Shown piece by piece: positions 41,242 through 49,466 of a stretch of DNA of 64,000 nucleotides. Positions within the stretch are counted from its first letter, which is position 1. The number at the start of each line of letters is the position of its first letter. The translations under genes were made by a program, and so were the position numbers. Source of the stretch: Phenylobacterium koreense (GTDB taxonomy: Bacteria; Pseudomonadota; Alphaproteobacteria; Caulobacterales; Caulobacteraceae); contig NZ_JBEPLU010000001.1 in NCBI RefSeq assembly GCF_040545335.1, positions 1 through 64,000 of the forward strand, written 5' to 3'. The notes under the pieces were generated by a model. It was not told the origin of the DNA, ran no database searches, and was given only the letters and a program-made list of their open reading frames with translations.

Positions 41242-42333
41242 ATGCTCTTGGACGTGAACACGTTCAGCCAGCAGGTCCGCGGACGAGGCGCCAGATCGAA
41301 CGCCACCGGCCGCTACGAATCCCAGGTCCGGGAGACCTTCGACGACGGCTGGACCGTGGACGATCCCGAGCCGGCGCAGCTCCGGACGACCCTCGAGGTC
41401 GAGAAGGCGCGGAAGATCATCACCACCAATGACAGCCCGGACGTCGGGTTCTCGCGCTCGATCAATCCCTATCGGGGCTGCGAGCACGGTTGCATCTACT
41501 GCTACGCCCGCCCGGCCCACGCCTATATGGGCCTCTCGCCCGGCCTGGACTTCGAGAGCCATCTCTTCTTCAAGCCGGAGGCGGCCAAGCTGCTGGAGAA
41601 GGAACTCTCTTCCCCGCGCTATCGGCCCGAGTTCATCCATATCGGCGGCAACACCGATCCCTATCAGCCGATCGAGCGCAAGACCCGCACCACCCGCGGG
41701 GTGCTGGAGGTGCTGGAGCGGTTCGGGCACCCCTGCTCCATCATCACCAAATCCGCCCTGATCCTGCGCGACCTCGACATCCTGTCGGCCATGGGACGGC
41801 GGAACCTCGTTCGGGTGGCGATCTCGGTGACCAGCCTGGACCGCAAGCTGGCGCGCAGCATGGAGCCGCGCGCCGCGACGCCCGAACGGCGGATCGCGGC
41901 GATCAAGGCCCTGGCCGAGGCCGGAGTGCCGGTCAGCGTGATGTTCGCTCCCTCGATCCCCGGCCTGAACGACCACGAGATGGAGGCGGTGCTGGAGAAG
42001 GCCGCGGCCGCCGGGGCCTCCGGCGCGGGCTACGTGGCGCTGCGGCTGCCGCTGGAGATCAAGGACCTCTTCCAGGAATGGCTGGCCACCGACCACCCGG
42101 ACCGCGCGGCCAGGGTGATGTCGCTGGTGCGCCAGATGCGCGGCGGCGCCGACTACGACGCGCAGTGGGGCACGCGGATGAAGGGGCAAGGCCCTATCGC
42201 CGACCTGATGGCGAAGCGCTTCGAGGCGGCGAAGAAGCGCTTCGGCCTCACCGCCAAGTTCAGCGGCCTGGACGCGTCGCAGTTCCGCGTGCCGCCGAAG
42301 GCCGGCGACCAGCGAGACCTGTTCAACGGCTAA
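41242..42333 (+). CDS. PA0069-type radical SAM protein (SplB-like)
   Basis: 363 residues from ATG 41242. The radical SAM cluster motif is RGCEHGCIYCYARP with Cys80, Cys84 and Cys87 (C-x3-C-x2-C); downstream HIGGNTDPYQPIERK and ITKSALILRDLDIL are conserved in this group. The family is annotated as PA0069-like and resembles spore photoproduct lyase-type proteins, but its substrate is unknown. No obvious Shine-Dalgarno is present; GTG 41254 is another possible start. The N-terminal 60 residues (RGRGARSNATGRYESQ) are basic and probably flexible. Confidence 0.88.
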   Translation: MLLDVNTFSQQVRGRGARSNATGRYESQVRETFDDGWTVDDPEPAQLRTTLEVEKARKIITTNDSPDVGFSRSINPYRGCEHGCIYCYARPAHAYMGLSPGLDFESHLFFKPEAAKLLEKELSSPRYRPEFIHIGGNTDPYQPIERKTRTTRGVLEVLERFGHPCSIITKSALILRDLDILSAMGRRNLVRVAISVTSLDRKLARSMEPRAATPERRIAAIKALAEAGVPVSVMFAPSIPGLNDHEMEAVLEKAAAAGASGAGYVALRLPLEIKDLFQEWLATDHPDRAARVMSLVRQMRGGADYDAQWGTRMKGQGPIADLMAKRFEAAKKRFGLTAKFSGLDASQFRVPPKAGDQRDLFNG

Positions 42334-42381
42334 GCTTCGATATCTTATCAGCGACAACGAACATAAAGACTTGGGGGGAAG

Positions 42382-43074
42382 ATGAGCGGTTCAACACGAG
42401 ATCCGACGCCGTTAGGGCGTGCCGTCATAGTGCTGCTGTGGATCTACGCGGCGGCCGAGGTGATTTTCTTCATTCTCGAATTCATGCGCCTCGCCGCTTT
42501 GGGACAGGCGGAATCGGACATGGGCGCCAACCTGTACTTCCAGACCTATGGAGCTGACGCCGAAGTATTGCTTGGGCTATTCAGCATTCTCTATCTCCTG
42601 ACCTACGCGATGGCCGGGATCGTCACGCTCAAGTGGATCTATCGGATCAATCTGAACGCCAAGGCCCTGGCGCCTGACAAGCAGGTCTCGCCCGTCTGGG
42701 CCGTAGGCTGGTACTTCATCCCTTTCGCGTCATTGTTCATGCCGTTCAAGGCGATGCGAGAGACTTGGCAGATAAGTCGCTCGCCCGACACTTGGCGCGA
42801 GGAGCCTGTACCCGCCCTGCTACGCTGGTGGTGGGGCCTTTATATCGCTTCATCGAGCATAAGCCTTGCGTCCAGCCGCCTGGACATGGCCGCAGCGACA
42901 GTGGGCGACATGGCGCTGGCCAGCCTGCTCACCCTGTTGGCGACACCACTCACCTTGGCGCTTTGCCTGGTCCTGATGCGGATAGTCCGGCGAATCTCCG
43001 AGACGCAGACGGCGAAGTTACCCGGGGCGACGAGCAGCGCGGAGATAGTGGCGCTAGCGGAAGTCAGCGGCTGA
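42382..43074 (+). CDS. DUF4328 family membrane protein
   Basis: 230 residues with four predicted membrane segments: GRAVIVLLWIYAAAEVIFFI, LGLFSILYLLTYAMAGIVTL, WWWGLYIASSSISLAS and ASLLTLLATPLTLALCLVL. The DUF4328 block AVGWYFIPFASLFMPFKAMR, followed by ETWQISRSP, is clear. Strong GGGGGGAAG precedes ATG 42382. DUF4328 proteins are of unknown role, found mostly in Bacteroidetes, Actinobacteria and Proteobacteria. The 3' end overlaps the convergent methyltransferase gene by 11 bp. Confidence 0.85.
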   Translation: MSGSTRDPTPLGRAVIVLLWIYAAAEVIFFILEFMRLAALGQAESDMGANLYFQTYGADAEVLLGLFSILYLLTYAMAGIVTLKWIYRINLNAKALAPDKQVSPVWAVGWYFIPFASLFMPFKAMRETWQISRSPDTWREEPVPALLRWWWGLYIASSSISLASSRLDMAAATVGDMALASLLTLLATPLTLALCLVLMRIVRRISETQTAKLPGATSSAEIVALAEVSG

Positions 43075-44350
43075 ACACCCCTACCAGCTCGACATGCGGC
43101 GACCAGAGGAACTGGTCCACCGGCAGCAACCGATCCAGGACGAAGCCGGCGTCGATCAGGGTCCGTGCGTCCCGCACGAAGGTTGCGGGGTTGCAGGAGA
43201 CGCCGATCGCCCGGGCCACCTTGGAACGCGCGATCTCGGCCGACTGCTCGGCCGCGCCCGCGCGCGGCGGGTCGAAAACGACCGTGTCGATGCGTTTCAG
43301 TTCCTCGGCCAGCACCGGACGCTTGACGAGGTCGCGGGCTTCGGCGGTGACGCCTTTCAGCCCCGGCGCGGTGGCGAGCGCAGAGCTCAAGGCCCGAACC
43401 GCCGGCGCAGCGCCGTCGGCGGCGAGCACCGGGGCGATCTCGGCTAGGCGCAGGGTGAAGGTGCCGACGCCGCAAAAGAGGTCGGCGATCCGCTCGGCGC
43501 CGACGGAAGCTTCCATCGCCAACGCCACCATGGCGGCCTCCGCCGCCGGCACGGCCTGCAGGAAGGCGCCCGCCGGCAGGGCGACGGTCGCCTGGCCGAT
43601 GCGGATGGTCGGTTGGCGGGCGAGATAGGCGATCTCTCCGTCCATGGTGACCCGGGCGAAGTCGGCCTCGGCGGCGAACTCGGCCAGGCGCATCCTGGCG
43701 TCAGCCGAAAGACCGCCGCTTTTGCGCTCGACGCCGCTGATCTCGATGTCGAGCCCGGTGGCCGTCAGGGTGACGTGTAGGGTCGGCGCCGACTTCGGAT
43801 GTTCGAAGAGCGGAGCGGCCAGGCGGCGAAGCGCCGGCAGCGCCGCCTGTAGGGCCGGATCGGCGATCGGGCACTCGGTGATGTCGACGACGTCCCAGCT
43901 CTTGCGGGCCTTGAAGCCAAGGCGCGCGGCGTCCTTGCGGCCTTGGCGGGCGTGCAGGGCCAGCCGGCGGCGGCTATGGGGCGGCGCGGCGAAGGCCGGC
44001 AGGATTTCGGTCTCGATCCGCTCGCGCGCCAGGGTGCGCGCCAGACGCTCGACCTTCCACCTCAGATAGGGCTCGTGGTCCCAGTGCTGCAGGGCGCAGC
44101 CGCCGCAGACGCCGAAATGCGGGCACGGCGGCGTGACCCGCTCGGAACTTGCTTCGAGAATCGCCTCGACTTCGCGGCGCTGTGGCCCGGCGGCAAGGCG
44201 CACGCGCTCGCCCGGCAGGGTGAAGGGCGCATAGAGCGGCCCCGCCGCAATTCCGTCGCCTTCGCCCCCCATCGCCTCGATCACGACCTCGATGGGCGGA
44301 CCGGAAGGGGCCTCGGTGGGTTTGGCCCTATGAGGCCGGGGACGTCGCAT
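43064..44350 (-). CDS. TrmA/RumA-type RNA uracil-5 methyltransferase
   Basis: 428 residues from ATG 44350 (MRRPRPHRAK). Fe-S cluster ligands in CPHFGVCGGCALQHWDHE (split, Cys-x5-Cys-x2-Cys). SAM-binding domain: DLFCGVGTFTLRLAEIAPVL, VVFDPPRAGAAEQ, and the catalytic Cys in IGVSCNPATFVRDAR. This is the RlmD/RlmCD-like layout, though a TRAM domain at the N-terminus (PIEVVIEAMGGEGDGIA) is short. Methylates uridine in rRNA or tRNA; which is undecided. Monocistronic, divergent from the glycine-zipper genes. Confidence 0.9.
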   Translation of the reverse strand: MRRPRPHRAKPTEAPSGPPIEVVIEAMGGEGDGIAAGPLYAPFTLPGERVRLAAGPQRREVEAILEASSERVTPPCPHFGVCGGCALQHWDHEPYLRWKVERLARTLARERIETEILPAFAAPPHSRRRLALHARQGRKDAARLGFKARKSWDVVDITECPIADPALQAALPALRRLAAPLFEHPKSAPTLHVTLTATGLDIEISGVERKSGGLSADARMRLAEFAAEADFARVTMDGEIAYLARQPTIRIGQATVALPAGAFLQAVPAAEAAMVALAMEASVGAERIADLFCGVGTFTLRLAEIAPVLAADGAAPAVRALSSALATAPGLKGVTAEARDLVKRPVLAEELKRIDTVVFDPPRAGAAEQSAEIARSKVARAIGVSCNPATFVRDARTLIDAGFVLDRLLPVDQFLWSPHVELVGVFSR

Positions 44351-44412
44351 GCTCACGCTCGTTTCGGGGTTCCGACGCCGCAAACCCATGCCGGGCAAGG
44401 CGTCAACGAAGA

Positions 44413-44458
44413 TGAACGAACATGAACGACCCACTCAAGCGCCGTTCAGACTCGTTCA
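44413..44458 (+). promoter_or_regulatory. Four-copy TGAACG dyad upstream of the glycine-zipper genes
   Basis: TGAACG at 44413-44418 and 44423-44428, then the inverse CGTTCA at 44443-44448 and 44453-44458. Within each half the copies are 10 bp apart, and the two halves are mirror images around 44435. Spacing by one helical turn is typical for response regulators of the OmpR/PhoB type. It is about 65 bp before the ATG 44523. Confidence 0.55.
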
Positions 44459-44522
44459 GCCAAGTTCTCTAGCGCAGGCAAGGCCTCGGCGCCGCCTGCG
44501 GAATACATAACGGAGAAAGCCG

Positions 44523-44963
44523 ATGAAACGCGCTCTTGCTCTCACCGCCGCCGGGATGATGGCCATCGCCGTCCCCGCCGTCGCGCCGACCGCCGCCATG
44601 GCGCAGCGCTACGACTCCTGCGGCCAGCAGCAACGCTCGAACGCCAACAAGGGCACCATCGTCGGCGGTCTGGTCGGAGCCCTGGCGGGCGGCGGCGTGG
44701 CCGCGCGCGGCGCCAAGACCGAGGGCGCGCTGCTCGGCGGCGCCGTCGGCGCGGTCGCCGGCCACGAAATCGGCAAGCGCAACACCAAGTGCCAGACTTA
44801 CCGCCCTGCCCCGCGCCCGGCCGCGCGGACCAGCAGCAGCTATCAGCGCTCCAGCTACAGCGCACCCAGCAACTGCCGCTGGGTGCAGGACGACCGCGGC
44901 GGCCGTGGCTACGAGGTCTGCCGCAACCGCGATGGCGTGTGGCGTCCGAGCGGCCGCAGCTAG
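44523..44963 (+). CDS. Glycine-zipper protein 1
   Basis: 146 residues. Signal peptide (MKRALALTAAGMMAIAVPAVAPTAAMA), then a glycine-zipper hairpin: GTIVGGLVGALAGGGVAARG and GALLGGAVGAVAGHEIGKR, which may insert in the outer membrane or pack as a helical hairpin. Four Cys (SCGQQQ, TKCQTY, SNCRWV, EVCRNR) flank it, suggesting disulfides. C-terminal region NCRWVQDDRGGRGYEVCRNRDG resembles a small SH3-like or YgiM-like tail. Paralogue of the next gene. Preceded by the TGAACG dyad. Function unknown. Confidence 0.82.
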   Translation: MKRALALTAAGMMAIAVPAVAPTAAMAQRYDSCGQQQRSNANKGTIVGGLVGALAGGGVAARGAKTEGALLGGAVGAVAGHEIGKRNTKCQTYRPAPRPAARTSSSYQRSSYSAPSNCRWVQDDRGGRGYEVCRNRDGVWRPSGRS

Positions 44964-45024
44964 GCCGTACAGCTTCGAATTGGATCAAGTCCCAAATTTA
45001 TCCAAGTCTCAGGGGATTAGCGAG

Positions 45025-45609
45025 ATGAACTTCCGTTCGACCTTCGCCAAGGGCGCGCTTGCAGGCGTGGCCGGCGTGATGGCGATGAGCGCCGCAGTCA
45101 GCGTTCCGACCTTCGCGTCGGCGCAGTCGGCGGGCTATTACGGCGGCGGCTACGCCTATGACCCGTGCCGCCGGGAAACCACCAACCGGGGCACGGTCGG
45201 CGCCTTGCTGGGCGGCGTCCTGGGCGCGGCGATCGGCTCGAACGTCGCGGCCCGCAACGCCCGCACCGAGGGCGCGCTGCTGGGCGGCGCGGCCGGCGCA
45301 TTCGGCGGGGCGATGGTCGGCAAGAACTCGGCCGCCTGCGGACCGACCGGTTCGACGGCCTATCGCGCGCCTCAGACCAGCTATAACGGCTATTACGGCG
45401 AGCCGCCCCGCAACGATTATCAACGCTCCTATGACGAGCGGCCCTACTATCAGCCGGAGCCGTCCTATCGCGTGGCCGACCGGCCGCCGGCCGTCACCGA
45501 CGGCTGCACCCTGGCCGAGAGCCCGATCTATCTGCCGGACGGCCGCACCCAGAAGCGCTTCGTCCGGGTCTGCCCGGACGCGAACGGCAATTACCAGGTC
45601 GTCGACTGA
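45025..45609 (+). CDS. Glycine-zipper protein 2
   Basis: 194 residues from ATG 45025. Signal peptide (FAKGALAGVAGVMAMSAAVS...TFASA), a YYGGGYAYDPCRRE start, then GTVGALLGGVLGAAIGSNVA and GALLGGAAGAFGGAMVGKNS, the same zipper as the upstream gene, then a Tyr/Pro-rich linker (YGEPPRNDYQRSYDERPYYQ) and a C-terminal cysteine domain (DGCTLAESPIYLPDGRTQKR). Clearly a tandem duplicate of 44523-44963 with a different tail. The gap is 61 bp. Envelope location is inferred; function unknown. Confidence 0.83.
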   Translation: MNFRSTFAKGALAGVAGVMAMSAAVSVPTFASAQSAGYYGGGYAYDPCRRETTNRGTVGALLGGVLGAAIGSNVAARNARTEGALLGGAAGAFGGAMVGKNSAACGPTGSTAYRAPQTSYNGYYGEPPRNDYQRSYDERPYYQPEPSYRVADRPPAVTDGCTLAESPIYLPDGRTQKRFVRVCPDANGNYQVVD

Positions 45610-45656
45610 TCCAGACTCTCCCATGGGGGAGCCCGTTGGCTGAGCCGACGGACGAG

Positions 45657-45690
45657 GAAGCCGCCCGCACGCCCCGCGGGCGGCTTCTTT
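45657..45690. terminator. Strong terminator between the glycine-zipper and M48 genes
   Basis: 12-bp perfect stem 45657-45668/45676-45687 (GAAGCCGCCCGC/GCGGGCGGCTTC), 7-nt loop, then TTT on the plus strand. It lies 47 bp after the second glycine-zipper gene; the convergent M48 gene ends 10 bp further on and could use the same stem. Confidence 0.85.
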
Positions 45691-45699
45691 CGTTCAGGA

Positions 45700-46773
45700 C
45701 TACTCCTTGGCGGGCTTCAGGGTCGGAGCGATGGCGACGCCTTCCGAGCGCTTGCCCTCGATTTCTTCGCGCGCCTTGCTGAGGTTGAGCGATCGCACCG
45801 GCGTCGTGGGATGGGAATAGCCGAACTTGATCGCCGTCGGATCCTCGGCGGCCATTCGCCGCCAGAACCCCTCGACATTGCTCATGTCATAGCCGGCGCG
45901 AGCCAGATAATACATGCCGACATAGTCGGCCTCCGTCTCGAACTCCTGAGAGAAGGCCTGGCCACCGATCTGGCCGCCGGTTTTCGCGAAGGCGCCTTGG
46001 GTGTCGACCCCGCCAGCCGCAAACGCCAGGTCGATCAGTAGCCCGCCGGCCACGCCTACTCGTCTGTTGGAGGCCGACTTCTGGATATGGCCCATGGCGT
46101 TGTGAGCGAACTCATGGCCGACCACGGCGGCGAGTTCGTCATCGGTTTCAACAAAGCGTAGCAGCCCGCGATAGACGAAGATGTCGTCGCCGTCGGCATA
46201 GGCGTTGACCTCGTTTCCGTCGACCAGAGCGAAATTATAGCCGCACGTGCTCTTCGGCGTGATCGCGACGGGAACGTTCGCGGCGTTCCGCTCGACGGTC
46301 AGCGACAGCGCCCCATCGGCCGACGCTTCTCGCAGGACCTCGCCCAAGACCCGGCGCGCCTTCGCCCCCTTGGGAATCGCCTTGCCGTCCACGGCTACGA
46401 CCCGATCGCCGACTTCGAGCCCCCCAACCTCGGCCGGAGCCGCCGGGACGAGGTAGGTCACCTGCGGCTGATCACCCAAGGCCAGGACAGAAACGGCCGC
46501 GCTACGCAGATCCGGGGCGTAGTCGTGGATCGTCTCGAAAGTCGCGCCGATCCACATGGTCTTGCGCGGGCAGAGATCTTCGTTGGCGACGCGGATGCGG
46601 TTGGCGACATTGGAGAGGCGCGCCATCTCGGTCCTGCGCCGCTCGATGACGTACTGGCTTTGGCGCTCAGCCTCGGCGCTGGCTTCGGTCGCCGTGATGG
46701 TCGGCGCCTGGGTGGCGGGCGCGGCGCAAGCGGCTAGCCCCAGCAAAAGAACTCCGGAAAACAAGTGACGCAT
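45700..46773 (-). CDS. M48 family metalloprotease with PDZ domain, lipoprotein
   Basis: 357 residues. Lipobox LGLAAC with Cys16, so membrane-anchored. A PDZ-like domain lies near residues 95-165 (LVPAAPAEVGGLEVGDRVVAVDG). The zinc motif is VVGHEFAHNAMGH with His220 and His224; the third ligand is in FSQEFETEADYVGMYYLARAG. The SHPTTPVRSLNL box near the end is typical of BepA/YggG-like M48 peptidases that work in outer-membrane protein quality control. Strong GGGGGGAAA precedes ATG 46773. Confidence 0.9.
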   Translation of the reverse strand: MRHLFSGVLLLGLAACAAPATQAPTITATEASAEAERQSQYVIERRRTEMARLSNVANRIRVANEDLCPRKTMWIGATFETIHDYAPDLRSAAVSVLALGDQPQVTYLVPAAPAEVGGLEVGDRVVAVDGKAIPKGAKARRVLGEVLREASADGALSLTVERNAANVPVAITPKSTCGYNFALVDGNEVNAYADGDDIFVYRGLLRFVETDDELAAVVGHEFAHNAMGHIQKSASNRRVGVAGGLLIDLAFAAGGVDTQGAFAKTGGQIGGQAFSQEFETEADYVGMYYLARAGYDMSNVEGFWRRMAAEDPTAIKFGYSHPTTPVRSLNLSKAREEIEGKRSEGVAIAPTLKPAKE

Positions 46774-46810
46774 GGCATTTCCCCCCGAAACTGCCGATCA
46801 GATCAACTTA

Positions 46811-47545
46811 TCATCGAACCTTCTGCATCCAGAGTAGAAATTCTTTATTACCATCACCGCCAGTGATTGGACTTTCAGTCGTTTCCCGCAAGATCCATCC
46901 TCGCCCGCGAAGAAACGCGATTACTTCCTCCAGAGCTCTCGCTCTCGCCACTTCGTCCTTCACCAGCCCACCCTTGCCGACGAACTCGGGGCCGACTTCG
47001 AACTGGGGTTTGACCAGAGCGACCAGATCCGCAGCGCCAGCGGCCAGGGACAGGGCGGCCGGCAGGACCTTGGCCAGGCCGATGAAGCTGACGTCGGTGA
47101 CGATGAGATCCGGCGCGATCGGGATCAGCGAGGCGTCGAGATTGCGGGCGTCGACGCCTTCGAGCGAGACGACACGCACATCGCCGGACAGCTTTGGGTG
47201 CAACTGCCCGCGGCCGACATCCACCGCATAGACCCGCTCCGCGCCGCGCTGGAGGCAGACCTCCGTAAAGCCGCCGGTGGAGGCGCCGACGTCCAGCACC
47301 GTGCGGCCCGTCACGGCGACCGGCCACAGGTCCAGCGCATGAACGAGCTTCAGCGCCCCGCGGCCGACATAAGGGTGCGCGGCGACCGCCGAGATCTCGG
47401 CGGCCTCCTCGATCATCTCGGAGGGCTTGGAGATGTTGCGGCCGTCGGCGGTGACGCCGCCGGCCTCAATCGCGGCCCGGGCGCGGGCGCGGCTGTCGAA
47501 CAGGCCGCGTTCGACCAGGACGACATCCGCGCGCTTCTTGCCCAA
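46811..47545 (-). CDS. tlyA: TlyA-family rRNA 2'-O-methyltransferase
   Basis: 244 residues with an N-terminal S4 RNA-binding domain (RADVVLVERGLFDSRARARA) and an FtsJ-like methyltransferase domain: LDVGASTGGFTEVCLQRGAE, AVDVGRGQLHPKL, and IVTDVSFIGLAKVLPAAL. TlyA proteins methylate ribose in 16S and 23S rRNA. The start is TTG 47545 with AAAGAGG close upstream. Lies 18 bp after the acyl-CoA synthetase stop and is probably cotranscribed with it. Confidence 0.92.
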   Translation of the reverse strand: MGKKRADVVLVERGLFDSRARARAAIEAGGVTADGRNISKPSEMIEEAAEISAVAAHPYVGRGALKLVHALDLWPVAVTGRTVLDVGASTGGFTEVCLQRGAERVYAVDVGRGQLHPKLSGDVRVVSLEGVDARNLDASLIPIAPDLIVTDVSFIGLAKVLPAALSLAAGAADLVALVKPQFEVGPEFVGKGGLVKDEVARARALEEVIAFLRGRGWILRETTESPITGGDGNKEFLLWMQKVR

Positions 47546-47563
47546 AGGCCTCTTTCAGGTCGA

Positions 47564-49318
47564 TCAGACCTGCTCCTCCACGAAGAGCTTCTTGAGCTCG
47601 TTCTTGAGAATCTTGCCGTTCGGGTTGCGAGGCAAGGTCTCGTGCCAGAACCGCACCTTCACCGGCACCTTGAAGGCCGCCAGATGCTCGGCGACGTGGG
47701 CCCGCAGTTCCTCCTCGGTGGCCTCGGCGCCTGGTTTCAGGGTGACGACCGCGGCCGGCTCCTCGCCCAGGGTCCGGTGAGGAATGCCGACGATGGCCGC
47801 ATCCATGACCGCCGGATGGTCGTAGAGGACGTTCTCGATCTCGATGCAGTAGATGTTCTCACCGCCCCGGATCAGCATGTCCTTGGCCCGGTCTATGATG
47901 TAGCAGAAGCCCTCTTCGTCCAGGCGCGCCAGGTCGCCGGTGCGGACCCAGCCGTCCTGGAAGGTCTGGGCCGTGGCTTCCGGCTTGTTCCAGTAGCCCT
48001 TCACGATCTGCGGGCCGCGAGCCCAGAGTTCGCCGACCTGGTTCGGCGCCAGCACGGTCACGCCGTCGGCCGGGTCGCGGATCTGCAGGTCGCTGACCGG
48101 AACGGCCGGACCGCAGCTTTCGGGGCGGTTGGCGTAGTCCTCGGCGCCGTGGGTGGTCACCGTGGCGCAGGTCTCGGTCATGCCCCAGCCGTTGCCCGGC
48201 GCGGACTTCGGGAAGGTTTCCTTGATCTTGCGCACCAGCTCTGGCGCGGACGGCGCGCCGCCATAGGCGACGGATTCCAGCGAGGATAGGTCGTAGTTCG
48301 CGCGGGCGGGATGCTCGATGAGCTGCCAGGCGATGGTCGGAACGCCGCCGGCCGACTGGACCTTTTCGCGCTCGATCAGCTCGAAGGCGCGGATCACGTC
48401 CCACTTGTGCATCATGACGAGCTTGGCGCCGCCGAACAGGCTGGTGTTCAGCACGGCCATGCAGCCGGTCACGTGGAAGAACGGGATCGAGATCAGCGAG
48501 GAACGCTGCGGCGCATTCGGATCGGGCGCCGGCGGCGCCTCGCCGCGACGCAGGAAGGCGCGGGCGCCAGCCACCGCGCCAGCCATGATGTTCGAGTTGA
48601 CCGCGCGCTGGGTCGCCAGGGCGCCTTTCGGCCGGCCGGTGGTGCCGGAGGTGTAGAAGATCGTCGCGTCGTCGTCGGGCAGTATCTCGGCGGCGGGCAG
48701 CGGCTGGTCCGGCAGGTTGATCCAGTGATTGGCGCCGCCCAGGATGCTTTCCAGGTGCGTGACCTGGGGATGGGAGATCTCCTCGACCGAGCGGCTCACG
48801 TAAGCGCGGACGAGCTCGGGGCAGTTGGGCAGGTGCTCGGCCAGGCGCTCATAGCGCTCGGCGTCCATGATCACGACCTTGCTGCCGGAATCGGTGAGGC
48901 CGTATTCGAGCTCCGGTCCAGTCCACCAGGCGTTCAGCGGGGTGACGATCGCACCCAGCGAGGCGGCCGCATAGAACGAGACCACCCACTCGGGCAGATT
49001 GCGCATGACGATGGCGACGCGGTCGCCCTTCTTCACGCCGTCCGTCGCCAGTTGGGCCGCCAGGGCGGCGACCGCGCGATGGAACGCCTCGAAGGAGACG
49101 CGCTCGTCCTCGTAGACGAGGAAGATCTTCTCGCCATGCGCGCGGCTGGCTTCCACGATCGAGCGAAGCGACGGCGGAAGGTTCTTCCACGTCCGCGTCG
49201 GGACGCCCCGGATCTCGACCGTCTCCATTTCCGCGGGCGTGCCTGGCGCAGTGATCAGCGCGTGGGCCTGGGCGATGGACATGGCAGGCCAGCCTTTGGG
49301 CAGTTCGGCCTCGGTCAT
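47564..49318 (-). CDS. Acyl-CoA synthetase (class I adenylate-forming enzyme)
   Basis: 584 residues from ATG 49318 (AGGAGAAC upstream). Activates a carboxylic acid as acyl-AMP and transfers it to CoA. P-loop-like motif FYTSGTTGRPKGALATQ, acyl-binding region SLISIPFFHVTGCMAVLNT, the GWGMTETCA motif, and the C-terminal hinge RTGDLARLDEEGFCYIIDRAKDMLIRGGENI (split). A KILK motif with the catalytic lysine is PNGKILKNELKK. Probably a medium/long-chain fatty or bile/aromatic acid; the substrate is unknown. It can feed the acyl-CoA dehydrogenase and ETF-QO. Confidence 0.94.
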   Translation of the reverse strand: MTEAELPKGWPAMSIAQAHALITAPGTPAEMETVEIRGVPTRTWKNLPPSLRSIVEASRAHGEKIFLVYEDERVSFEAFHRAVAALAAQLATDGVKKGDRVAIVMRNLPEWVVSFYAAASLGAIVTPLNAWWTGPELEYGLTDSGSKVVIMDAERYERLAEHLPNCPELVRAYVSRSVEEISHPQVTHLESILGGANHWINLPDQPLPAAEILPDDDATIFYTSGTTGRPKGALATQRAVNSNIMAGAVAGARAFLRRGEAPPAPDPNAPQRSSLISIPFFHVTGCMAVLNTSLFGGAKLVMMHKWDVIRAFELIEREKVQSAGGVPTIAWQLIEHPARANYDLSSLESVAYGGAPSAPELVRKIKETFPKSAPGNGWGMTETCATVTTHGAEDYANRPESCGPAVPVSDLQIRDPADGVTVLAPNQVGELWARGPQIVKGYWNKPEATAQTFQDGWVRTGDLARLDEEGFCYIIDRAKDMLIRGGENIYCIEIENVLYDHPAVMDAAIVGIPHRTLGEEPAAVVTLKPGAEATEEELRAHVAEHLAAFKVPVKVRFWHETLPRNPNGKILKNELKKLFVEEQV

Positions 49319-49466
49319 GGGCGTTCTCCTAATGCTCGCACGGGTTTTCACGCGCCCGCGTCGTCGTCTTAGGTGAACAAGCATAACCTAGCGCTTGAGG
49401 CAAACGTCCGTTTGACGCGGACGTCAGGTCGTGGCGGTGAACGCACGCCAGACCTGACGCCGAGCT

